Below are positions 8,301 to 16,156 of a DNA stretch of 64,000 bases, in pieces. Numbering within the stretch: the stretch's first letter is position 1; every line of letters starts with the position of its first letter. This stretch comes from Streptosporangium sp. NBC_01495. Its GTDB lineage: Bacteria > Actinomycetota > Actinomycetes > Streptosporangiales > Streptosporangiaceae. The notes under the pieces are model-generated. The model saw only the letters and a list, made by a program, of their open reading frames with translations, was not told the DNA's origin and searched no databases. A program made the position numbers and the translations under genes. The stretch is taken from assembly GCF_036250735.1 (NCBI RefSeq), contig NZ_CP109430.1, positions 8,742,001 through 8,806,000 on the forward strand, in the 5' to 3' direction.

Positions 8301-9692
8301 TCATCGGGGATCGGCTGTGGCCTCCGGTTCGGTGATCCGGTCGAGCAGCGCCTCCAGCGTCTTGTCGTCCGTGGCGGGGGCCATGACGGTGATCCGCAGG
8401 TGGCGGACCCCGCCGACCTCCGCCGAGGTCAGCTGGAAGGCGCCGTCGTCCATCAGGCGCTCACGGATGTCCACCTGGTCGCCGCCGCCGTACCGGAAGC
8501 AGACGATGTTGCTCTCCGGCTCGTACGGGCACTCGAAGCCCGGCCGCTCGCGGGCCAGTTCCCAGAAGCGGTGCGCGGTGGCGTACCGGCTCGCGACGTA
8601 CTCGCCCAGGCCCCGCTCGCCCCGCCAGGCCAGGTTGAGGAAGACCTTCAGGCCCAGCTCGGCCTTGCTGCACTCCACGGTCCTGCCGATGAGGTCGAAG
8701 CCCTGCTCCCCGTAGAACAGGTAGCTGGCCCGCTGCCGGAAGGCCGCGTCAAGGTCGCCCTCGCGCCGGGTCAGGACCGCCGCGACCAGGCTGGAGGTAC
8801 GCAGCATCTTGTGCGCGTCCCAGATCAGCGAGTCGGCGAGGTCGATCCCGTCGAGCAGGTGGCGGTGCCCCTCGGAGAGCAGCGCGGAGACGCCGTGGGC
8901 GCCGTCCACGTGGAACCAGACACCGTTGGCGGCGCAGAACTCCCCGATCCCGCGCAGGTCGTCGTAGAGGCCGGTCCCGGTCGCGCAGGCGTTCGCCACC
9001 AGGGCCATCGGCCGCCGTCCCGCCCGGCGCACCCGCTCCAGGGCCTCGGGCAGGCGGGCGACGTCGATCCTGCCGAGCCCGTCCACGTCCAGCGGCATGA
9101 CCGCGCGCTCCCCCAGCCCGAGGATCGCGGCGGCGCGGGTGAGCGAGTAGTGAGCCGACACCGGGGCCAGCAGGGCGAGGTCGCCGGGGACGCCCTCGGT
9201 CCACGCGTCGGGGGCCGCCGCGGCCCGCGCGGCGAGCAGCGCGGTGAGGTTGGCCAGCGAGCCGCCGTGGGTGAGGACCCCGCCGCCGGAATCACCGAAA
9301 CCGACCATGCCGAGCATCCAGCGCAGGACCTCGAACTCCACGGTCGCCGCCGAGGCGCCCATCTCGTAGATCGCCATCGGGTTGTTGTGCGCGCCGTGCA
9401 CGAAGTCGGCGAGCGCCGCGGGGAAGTCGGGGGCGGCGACCTGATGCCCCAGCTGGGCGGGGTGGTGCAGCCGGGTGCCCTCGGCGAGGTAGGCGCGGAG
9501 GAACTCCGCGTACCCCTCCGGCGTCATCCCACCCTCGCGGATCCACCGGGCGAGCCCGAGCCGCCCGGCCAGCTCTCGCGGAGGTGTGCGGCGGATGACG
9601 GGCGCCGCGCCCCGCTGGCTCTCGTCCACGTAGGCGGCCAGCTCGTCGACGGTCACGCCCGCCGCGCGTACGAACTCCTCGACATTCCACAT
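8301..9692 (-). CDS. Pyridoxal-phosphate-dependent group II decarboxylase
   Basis: About 463 residues, fold-type I PLP enzyme of the glutamate/aromatic/diaminobutyrate decarboxylase group. The Schiff-base lysine is K295 in LIWDAHKMLRTS. The phosphate-binding segment is GGSLANLTALLAAR, and FHVDGAHGVSALLS holds the Asp that contacts the pyridine nitrogen. Members of this group make amines from amino acids in the cytoplasm. The substrate (2,4-diaminobutyrate, aromatic amino acids or other) cannot be settled by eye. Adjacent GTG and ATG codons at 9695 and 9692 could both initiate. It is not obviously linked to neighbouring genes and may be a single transcript. Confidence 0.88.
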   Translation of the reverse strand: MWNVEEFVRAAGVTVDELAAYVDESQRGAAPVIRRTPPRELAGRLGLARWIREGGMTPEGYAEFLRAYLAEGTRLHHPAQLGHQVAAPDFPAALADFVHGAHNNPMAIYEMGASAATVEFEVLRWMLGMVGFGDSGGGVLTHGGSLANLTALLAARAAAAPDAWTEGVPGDLALLAPVSAHYSLTRAAAILGLGERAVMPLDVDGLGRIDVARLPEALERVRRAGRRPMALVANACATGTGLYDDLRGIGEFCAANGVWFHVDGAHGVSALLSEGHRHLLDGIDLADSLIWDAHKMLRTSSLVAAVLTRREGDLDAAFRQRASYLFYGEQGFDLIGRTVECSKAELGLKVFLNLAWRGERGLGEYVASRYATAHRFWELARERPGFECPYEPESNIVCFRYGGGDQVDIRERLMDDGAFQLTSAEVGGVRHLRITVMAPATDDKTLEALLDRITEPEATADPR

Positions 9693-9808
9693 CACACCGG
9701 GATCCTGGTCGAATTCCCGGCATCCTGCCAGCCGGGACGTGACCGCCGTGACCGTTCACCGCCCGGATCCCGGGCTCAGGACGATGTCCGGGTGGCCGGG
9801 TGAGTCGT

Positions 9809-10576
9809 TCAAGAGGGAAGCCACCAGCGGGCCCAGACGGTTTTGCCGGGATGGTCGCGGAGCGGGGTGATGCCGGAGTCGTGGGCGAGGGCCTCGACGA
9901 TCGTGAGGCCGCGCCCGTGCAGGGCGTCGGTGTCCAAACGGAGGTGCCGGGGCTGTCCCGGCCCGTGGTCGGTGACCTGGAGGTGGAGTTCGCCGGCTCC
10001 GGCCCGCAGGGAGAGGGTGGCCGGGGCGACGCCGTGGACGACGGCGTTGGCGAGAAGCTCTCCGACCACGAGGACCACGTCGTCGGCAAGGTGCCGAAGT
10101 TCCCAGGCGTTGAGCGTGTCGTCCACCAGGGCGCGGATCTTGGCGATCGCCGAGGGGTCGTGGGGCACGTCCCAGCAGGCGGTGCGGGGGTAGTCCGGGA
10201 CGTCGGGCATCGTGACTCCTCGGAGTGCCGGTGGGGTGTGTTCGCTCTCCCGCGTTCGCGGGGGTGCTGACGCGGTGGGTCGGGTCTCGTGTGTCAGCCG
10301 TGGCGGCGAGGGCTGCTCGGCCGCGCGCATCACATCGCGGAGGTCGTTGGCGGTGCTCGCGTACACGATCAGAGGTTCGGGGGCGAGCCAGAGGGCGACA
10401 GCGTGGAAGCACCGGGTGGCCGGGCCGTACCAGACGGCCCAGGCGGGTTCGAGCAGGTCGAGCTGCCGAGCGCAGGCCGCGCTGGCCGCGTCCCAGTGCC
10501 GGGGAGCGGCCGGAGAGACGGGTGCGCCCCGCCGGTGCCGCCCGTTCGGTCGCTTCCGGCCTTCCCTCCCGCTCAT
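9809..10576 (-). CDS. Fusion of a small unknown domain with a GHKL (HATPase_c) anti-sigma-like ATPase
   Basis: One uninterrupted frame of 255 codons. Residues 1-90 match the stand-alone protein at 56386-56712 (shared WAVxYGxxxRxFHAxA; here WAVWYG and RCFHAVALWLAPEPL). Residues 123-255 form a GHKL ATPase of the SpoIIAB/RsbW type: N-box ELLANAVVHG (173-182), G1 DHGPGQP (203-209), G2 GRGLTIVEA (about 221). Such kinases usually bind sigma factors or phosphorylate anti-anti-sigma proteins. The ATG at 10576 overlaps the upstream stop as ATGA, implying coupled translation. An internal ATG at 10210 has a good GAGGAG, so a short ATPase-only product may also be made. Domain calls are firm; function is unknown. 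Confidence 0.8.
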   Translation of the reverse strand: MSGREGRKRPNGRHRRGAPVSPAAPRHWDAASAACARQLDLLEPAWAVWYGPATRCFHAVALWLAPEPLIVYASTANDLRDVMRAAEQPSPPRLTHETRPTASAPPRTRESEHTPPALRGVTMPDVPDYPRTACWDVPHDPSAIAKIRALVDDTLNAWELRHLADDVVLVVGELLANAVVHGVAPATLSLRAGAGELHLQVTDHGPGQPRHLRLDTDALHGRGLTIVEALAHDSGITPLRDHPGKTVWARWWLPS

Positions 10577-11046
10577 GCCGTCGCCGTCGGGGTGATGCGG
10601 CTCGTACCCACCGGACGCGAACCTGAGGGGTTCGGCGGCCATCCACGCCGGTAGGGAACAGCATCCGGTGTCACAGGCTGCTCCTGTCGCCGATGCCGCC
10701 CGGGCGAGCAAGCCGGGAAGTCGGGCCGCAGCGGAGGACGAGCCGTATGGGGTTCAGCGTGCAGCGGCGGACGGGAGGCCGGAGGTTCGGGCCTGAGGAT
10801 CGGTCGCATCGATACGGGCGCCGCCTGGGACCGATCGCACAGCCCCAGACGCCTACGTGCGGCCATCCGGGCGCGGACCTGCGCGGCGGTGGGCTGCTGC
10901 CAGTCGTGGCGGATCCGGTGCGGAAGGCTCGTGGCCTCGTGAGCGTACGGGGGATGCCCGCACCAGCGGCAACCGAGCGGCATCGGCGGCTGGTCGGCGT
11001 GCCAACGGACCCGGATCGGCCTGAGGTTTTCTCTAGGGTTGCGCAT
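10573..11046 (-). CDS. Hypothetical protein with CxxC segment and Pro/Arg-rich tail
   Basis: About 157 residues, no family recognised. The N-terminal third holds a compact Cys/His cluster: PLGCRWCGHPPYAHE, followed by H, H and a later C in RRLGLC. It looks like a small metal-binding motif. The rest is rich in Pro and Arg (RPILRPEPPASRPP) and is probably disordered. The ATG at 11046 has GGAGG about 9 nt upstream; an in-frame start at 11118 is less supported. Its stop overlaps the start of the ATPase fusion gene, so the two form a coupled pair, divergent from the XRE regulator at 11279. Confidence 0.65.
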   Translation of the reverse strand: MRNPRENLRPIRVRWHADQPPMPLGCRWCGHPPYAHEATSLPHRIRHDWQQPTAAQVRARMAARRRLGLCDRSQAAPVSMRPILRPEPPASRPPLHAEPHTARPPLRPDFPACSPGRHRRQEQPVTPDAVPYRRGWPPNPSGSRPVGTSRITPTATA

Positions 11047-11193
11047 CGGATCGGACCTCCTGAGTCTGTTCAAGGAGCTCGTCCTGGCGTGCGATGCCGT
11101 GACGGGCCCCGCTTTCATCCGGGTCGGCCTGCCATCAGAGAAGCGTCGGCACCTGTCTCCTCACCAGCGCATGTGCCAGGTGCGCACGCCATG

Positions 11194-11206
11194 TGCAGGA
11201 TCTGCA
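11194..11206. promoter_or_regulatory. Candidate operator in the divergent region of the first XRE-TPR locus
   Basis: TGCAG-gat-CTGCA is a perfect short palindrome in the 232-bp region between the coupled minus-strand pair (start 11046) and the XRE regulator (start 11279). The motif catgtgc also occurs twice in this stretch (about 11170 and 11190). The position suits an autoregulatory site. Binding is inferred from position and symmetry only. Confidence 0.35.
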
Positions 11207-11278
11207 TATCCCGCTTCTTGGAGATGGACGGCAGGAGTATGGTGACCGAGGGAAACGGTGTCGTGACCGGGAGTCGCG

Positions 11279-12580
11279 ATGGGTGGGCAACGAAGCACAC
11301 ACGATGATGACCAATGGCAGTCGCCACAGCTGCGGGTACTGATCACCGCCCATGACGTCGGCGGTGTCATCAGGTTCGCGCGGCAGCTACGGAGCTGGAA
11401 ACAAGCCGACCTGGGGAAAGCCTCGGGCTACTCGGCATCGACGATCTCCCGGCTGGAGACAGGTCGGCGTGCGGGGATCGACCTGCAAGTGCTGCGCCGC
11501 GTCGCCCACGCAGCCGGGGTACCTGGTCATATCCTTAGCGCGCTGATCAATCCGGTTACGGTGGCTGAAACGATGGGTCAGCCCGCGAAAGAAGACTTGA
11601 TGCGCCGCCGCACTCTGCTGTCCGCCGCCGGACTCGCCATCCCTGCTCATCTGCTGTCCAGGCTCGATGACGCGCTGGCCATCCCGCCCGCATCCTCCGG
11701 TCCTCCTCTGCCCGAGCAGATTGCCTCCCGTCTGGCCTGGGCGCGAAGCCGCTTCGACAGCGGCGATCTGGCCCGGCTCGTCGCTGATCTGCCTGACCTT
11801 CTGGCCCTGGCCCACGAAGCGGCCGATAGCCGGAGAGTGGATGCTTGCGCGCAAGCGGCCGCCTGCTACGACCTGGCGACCGAGACGCTGGACAAGATCG
11901 GGAGATATGAGGCGAGCAGGATCACCGCAGACCGTGCCAGCGTGTTCGCGGGCCTGTCCGGCTCCCCGATCAGCATGGCCGCCTCGGCGCGCTCCCTGGG
12001 CATCGTGCTACGCCATGAAGGCCGCCAGAAAATCGCCGACCAGCTCACTCTGCAGGCCACCCACCGCTTGGAGGCCACAGGACTTGGCACGCCCGCCCAC
12101 GCCGCCGCCTACGCCCAAATGCTGTGCACCTGCGCCTACAACGCCGCACAAGCAGGAGACCGAGATCGCGCCCTAGAAATGATCAAACAAGCCGCGCACG
12201 TCACCACCCGGCTTCCCATGCGGGCGATTGCGGACCAGCCCTTCAGCATCGGCCCCGCGTATGTCAGCCTGTACGAGATCGGCGTGCACTGGTCCCTCGG
12301 CGACGCTGGAGCGGCCCTGCACGCCGGGCGCGACGTGCATCCCAACCAACTAGCCACCCCTGAACGACGCGGACGCCTGTACACCGACCTGGCACGAGCA
12401 TGGTGGCAATGGGGCAAACCCGAACAGACCACGGTGGCCCTGTTGAATGCCTTCCGACAATCGGCCGACGAAGTCCGCGCTCGGCCTACCATCCGCGCGA
12501 TGGCGGTCACCTTGATCAACCAACATCCTCGGGTGGCCGGTGTACAGACGCTGGCCGTCGCTATCGGCCATCGGCGCTGA
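11279..12580 (+). CDS. XRE family regulator with C-terminal TPR-like helical domain
   Basis: 433 residues. An XRE helix-turn-helix occupies about residues 28-85 (LRSWKQADLGKASGYSASTI then SRLETGRR). The remainder is Ala/Leu-rich helical repeats (ARSLGIVLRHEGRQ, AYAQMLCTCAYNAAQAGDRD, YTDLARAWWQWGKPE) typical of TPR-type ligand-sensing domains. GGGAG lies just before the ATG. This architecture is common in actinomycetes and resembles peptide-sensing RRNPP regulators, but the ligand here is unknown. It diverges from the hypothetical/ATPase pair and probably regulates it. Codon use is slightly less GC-rich than in flanking core genes, hinting at accessory status. Confidence 0.85.
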   Translation: MGGQRSTHDDDQWQSPQLRVLITAHDVGGVIRFARQLRSWKQADLGKASGYSASTISRLETGRRAGIDLQVLRRVAHAAGVPGHILSALINPVTVAETMGQPAKEDLMRRRTLLSAAGLAIPAHLLSRLDDALAIPPASSGPPLPEQIASRLAWARSRFDSGDLARLVADLPDLLALAHEAADSRRVDACAQAAACYDLATETLDKIGRYEASRITADRASVFAGLSGSPISMAASARSLGIVLRHEGRQKIADQLTLQATHRLEATGLGTPAHAAAYAQMLCTCAYNAAQAGDRDRALEMIKQAAHVTTRLPMRAIADQPFSIGPAYVSLYEIGVHWSLGDAGAALHAGRDVHPNQLATPERRGRLYTDLARAWWQWGKPEQTTVALLNAFRQSADEVRARPTIRAMAVTLINQHPRVAGVQTLAVAIGHRR

Positions 12581-12688
12581 CCTGTGCGGCCCTCGTGTCC
12601 CGTTGAGTGGGGGCGAGGGTACGGCTCCAGTTGCCAGCCGTATGGTCAGAGTCCGGTCATGCCGCGCAGCCCGTGACCCGCCACACCC

Positions 12689-14380
12689 TCAGGTGATTCC
12701 CACGATGGGAAGGCGCAGGGCTCCGGGAGCGGCGGACGGGACGGCGGGGGTTCGGGGGGCGACGGGCGTCAGGCGGGCGTACGGGGAGCCCTGGGCGGGG
12801 CGGGTGTCCGGTTCTCCCCTGTTGGGCCACAGCGCCATCGCGCGCTCGGCCTGGGCGGTGATGGTGAGGGAGGGGTTCACGCCCGGGTTGGCGGAGACCG
12901 CGGAGCCGTCGACGACGTGCAGGCCCTGGTAACCGTGGACGCGGTGGTACGGGTCGATCACCCCGGTTTCGGGCCCGGCGCCGATGGCGCAGCCGCCCAG
13001 GAAGTGGGCGGTGGCCGGGATGTCGAACAGGTCGAGCCAGGAGCCGGCCGGGACGCCGCCGACCTCCTCGGCCGCGTGCCGGACGAACTCGTGACCGGCG
13101 GGCAGCCAGGTGGGGTTGGGCTCGCCGTGGCCCCGCTCCGAGCGCAGCCGCCGGCCGAAGAGCCCCCTGCGCGTGGACAGGGTGATCGAGTTGTCCTTGG
13201 CCTGCATGACCAGCGCGATGATGCCGCGCTCCGACCACCGGCGGTGGTTGAACAGCCTCGCCACCCGATGGGGCGCGCGCAGGGCCTCGCCGAGGAACCT
13301 GAGCCATCGCGGGGCGCCGCCGCCGTCGACGAGCAGGGTGCGAAGCACGCCCATCGCGTTGGAACCGTCTCCGTAACGGACCGGCTCGATGTGCGTGTAC
13401 GCGTCGGGGTGGATCGAGGAGGTGATCGCCACCCCCCGGTTGAGCTTCTCCCCCTCGGCCGACAGGCGCTCGAACCCGAGCAGCGCCTCCGAGTTGGTCC
13501 TGGTGAGGGTGCCAAGGCGGTCGGAGAGTCCGGGCAGCGTCCCTGCGGCCTTGAGCCGGTGCAGCAGGCGCTGGGTGCCGTACGTCCCCGCCGCGAAGAC
13601 CACGTGCTCGGCGGTGAACGCGCGGCGGCGCCAGGGCGCGCCCGTCCCACGCGTCTCGACCCGGTAGCCGCCGTCCATCGGGACGACCGAGGTGACCGTG
13701 GTCTCGGGGAAGACCCTGGCCCCGGCCCTCTCCGCCAGGTAGAGGTAGTTCTTGACCAGCATGTTCTTCGCCCCGTGGCGGCAGCCCGTCATGCACTCGC
13801 CGCACTCGGTGCAGCCCCTGCGGCGCGGCCCCGCGCCGCCGAAGTAGGGGTCGTCCACCTCGACGCCCGGGGTGCCGAAGAAGACGCCGACCGGCGCCAG
13901 GTGGAAGGTGTCGCCCACGCCCATCCGCTCGGCGACCGCGCGCACCACCCTGTCGGCCGGGGTGACGGTCGGGTTGAGCGTCACGCCCAGCATGCGCGAG
14001 GCCTGGTCGTAGTACGGGGCCAGCTCCGCCTTCCAGTCGGTGATGGACGACCACTGGGCGTCCCGGAAGAACGCGTCCGGCGGCTCGTAGAGGGTGTTGG
14101 CGTAGACCAGGGAGCCCCCGCCGACCCCGGCGCCCGCCAGGACCATGACGCCGGTGCCCTTCTGTCCCCGGAGCACGTGGATGCGCTGGATGCCCTTGAG
14201 GCCCAGCGCCGGGGCCCACAGGAAGTCGCGGACCCGCCAGGAGGTCCTGGGGAGCGTGGTCTCGTCGAAGCGGCGCCCCGCCTCCAGCACGGCGACCCGG
14301 TAGCCCTTCTCCGTCAGCCGCAACGCCGAGACGCTCCCGCCGAACCCAGAGCCGATCACCAGCACGTCGTGGTCGAACAC
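12689..14380 (-). CDS. GMC family FAD-dependent oxidoreductase (cholesterol oxidase ChoD-like)
   Basis: 563 residues. The N-terminal FAD motif GSGFGGSVSALRLTEKGYRV and EAGRRF closely match the ChoD family. GAGVGGGSLVYANTLY is the second flavin segment. A Cys-rich insertion CTECGECMTGCRHGA (four Cys) resembles a ferredoxin-type cluster or structural site and is typical of this subgroup. The C-terminal NPGVNPSLTITAQAERA is the GMC signature. Members oxidise sterols or other alcohols; true cholesterol oxidase activity is unproven. The GTG start has AAGGGAG at proper distance. A GabD2-like gene lies 106 bp upstream on the same strand, so the pair may be an alcohol-to-acid oxidation unit. In M. 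tuberculosis choD is close to guaB3. Confidence 0.88.
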   Translation of the reverse strand: MFDHDVLVIGSGFGGSVSALRLTEKGYRVAVLEAGRRFDETTLPRTSWRVRDFLWAPALGLKGIQRIHVLRGQKGTGVMVLAGAGVGGGSLVYANTLYEPPDAFFRDAQWSSITDWKAELAPYYDQASRMLGVTLNPTVTPADRVVRAVAERMGVGDTFHLAPVGVFFGTPGVEVDDPYFGGAGPRRRGCTECGECMTGCRHGAKNMLVKNYLYLAERAGARVFPETTVTSVVPMDGGYRVETRGTGAPWRRRAFTAEHVVFAAGTYGTQRLLHRLKAAGTLPGLSDRLGTLTRTNSEALLGFERLSAEGEKLNRGVAITSSIHPDAYTHIEPVRYGDGSNAMGVLRTLLVDGGGAPRWLRFLGEALRAPHRVARLFNHRRWSERGIIALVMQAKDNSITLSTRRGLFGRRLRSERGHGEPNPTWLPAGHEFVRHAAEEVGGVPAGSWLDLFDIPATAHFLGGCAIGAGPETGVIDPYHRVHGYQGLHVVDGSAVSANPGVNPSLTITAQAERAMALWPNRGEPDTRPAQGSPYARLTPVAPRTPAVPSAAPGALRLPIVGIT

Positions 14381-14486
14381 GGCGGCTCCCTTCGAACGAC
14401 GACGCCCGACGACCTCCCGCGCCCCCGACGGCCCCCGACGGCCCTCGCAGCCCCCACCGCCCCGACAACCGGCGGCCCCGGAGCCC

Positions 14487-16067
14487 TCACTTCAGGTGGA
14501 GTGTCTTCATGATCTTGAAGGCGGTCGCGAGGGTGTCGGCGTACTTCTCGTACGCCATGCCGAGGATCGGCTCGAAGCCCAGCCAGGGCGCCTGGCTGGA
14601 GACGGTCTGCCCCTCGGTGTACCTCAGCAGCCCCTCGGTCCCGTGGCGGCGGCCGAGGCCCGAGGACTTCATCCCGCCCATGGGCGCGTCGTAGGAGGCG
14701 TAGGCCGACCCGTAGCCCTCGTTGATGTTGACCGTGCCCGCCCTGATCCGGGAGGCGAGCGCCCGCCCGCGCGGCACGTCGCGGGTCCAGACGGAGGCGT
14801 TGAGCCCGTACGCGGTGTCGTTGGCCCGCTCGACCGCCTCGTCGTCGCCGCCGAAGCGGTAGATAGCGACGACGGGGCCGAAGGTCTCGGCGCGGCACAG
14901 CTCCATGCTCTCGTCGACACCGGACAGGACGGTGGGCTCGTAGAACAGCGGGCCGAGGTCGGGGCGGGCCCTACCCCCGGCGAGGACCCGGGCGCCCTTC
15001 GCGACCGCGTCGTCCACGTGGGCGCCGACCGCCTCCAGCTGCCTCGGGGAGGAGAGCGAGCCCATCTGCACGTTCCAGTCGAGCCCGGCGCCGAGCCGCA
15101 TGTTCCCGACCTGCCGGACGAACCGCTCCACGAACGCGTCGTACACGGAGTCGTGGACGTAGAGCCGCTCGACGGACAGGCACAGCTGCCCGGCGTTGGT
15201 GAAGCAGGCGCGCAGCGCGCCCTGGGTCGCGGCGTCCAGGTCGGCGTCGTCGAGCACGAGCATCGGGTTCTTGCCCCCGAGTTCCAGCGAGCAGCCGATC
15301 AGCCGTTTGGCCGCCTCCTCGGCGATCTTCCGGCCGGCCCGGGTGGAGCCGGTGAACGCCAGGTAGTCGGCGTCGTCGAGCAGCGCCTCGCCCACCTCCG
15401 CGGGGTCGCCGAGGACGACCTGCCAGATCTCGCGGGGCATTCCGAGGGAGACCAGCAGGTCGATCGTCCACAGCGTGGACAGCGCGGTCTGGGTGTCGGG
15501 CTTGTGGACGACGGCGTTCCCCGCGAGCAGCGCGGGGACGGCGTCGGTGACGCCGAGCGAGAGCGGGTAGTTCCACGGCGAGACGAGGGCCACCGTTCCC
15601 CGGGGCTGGCGCGTCTCGACCGTCCTGGTGGCGACGGGCAGGATCCCGGCCCGCCTCCTCGGCTCCAGCAGGCCGGGGGCCCTGCGCGCGTAGTACAGGG
15701 TGCAGCCCGCGACGTCGAGGACCTCCTCGAAGGCGTGCCTGCGGGCCTTGCCGGTCTCCCACTGGACCACGTCGAGGATCTCCTCGCGGCGGTCGAGGAT
15801 GGCGTCGTGCAGGCGCAGGAAGGGCTCGGCACGCTCCCGCGCGGGCCTGGCCGCCCACGCCTGCTGTGCCTCCCGCGCCGCGGCGTGAGCGGCGCGGACG
15901 TCGTCGGCGGTGGAGACGGGCAGCTCGGCGAGGACCTCGCCGGTGAACGGCGCCGTGATCTCCCGCGTCTTTCCGCCGGAGGTCACGTGCCGTACGACGC
16001 GCTCGATCATGCGGGGGTCGAGAACCCGTGTCATCTCGGCCCGTGTCATTTCAGGGGGAACGGCCAT
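14487..16067 (-). CDS. Succinate-semialdehyde dehydrogenase-like aldehyde dehydrogenase (GabD2 type)
   Basis: 526 residues of the NAD(P)-dependent aldehyde dehydrogenase superfamily. VSPWNYPLSLGVTDAVPALL is the cofactor/substrate core, LELGGKNPMLVLDDADLD carries the general-base Glu, and NAGQLCLSVERLYV carries the catalytic Cys. It resembles mycobacterial GabD2 along its length, including APMGGMKSSGLGRRHG near the C-terminus. It would oxidise an aldehyde to the acid in the cytoplasm. Substrate identity is inferred from family only. No Shine-Dalgarno precedes the first ATG; two further in-frame ATGs follow within 12 codons. It is upstream of the GMC oxidoreductase on the same strand and diverges from the lipoprotein gene at 16157. 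Confidence 0.88.
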   Translation of the reverse strand: MAVPPEMTRAEMTRVLDPRMIERVVRHVTSGGKTREITAPFTGEVLAELPVSTADDVRAAHAAAREAQQAWAARPARERAEPFLRLHDAILDRREEILDVVQWETGKARRHAFEEVLDVAGCTLYYARRAPGLLEPRRRAGILPVATRTVETRQPRGTVALVSPWNYPLSLGVTDAVPALLAGNAVVHKPDTQTALSTLWTIDLLVSLGMPREIWQVVLGDPAEVGEALLDDADYLAFTGSTRAGRKIAEEAAKRLIGCSLELGGKNPMLVLDDADLDAATQGALRACFTNAGQLCLSVERLYVHDSVYDAFVERFVRQVGNMRLGAGLDWNVQMGSLSSPRQLEAVGAHVDDAVAKGARVLAGGRARPDLGPLFYEPTVLSGVDESMELCRAETFGPVVAIYRFGGDDEAVERANDTAYGLNASVWTRDVPRGRALASRIRAGTVNINEGYGSAYASYDAPMGGMKSSGLGRRHGTEGLLRYTEGQTVSSQAPWLGFEPILGMAYEKYADTLATAFKIMKTLHLK

Positions 16068-16156
16068 GTTCGCAGCGTAATCGTGGGAGGCGTGCCATGA
16101 CTACCGGTGAGTAGCAGGGGGTTGAACCGCGCGGCCTCCCGATCCGTCGTAGGGGC

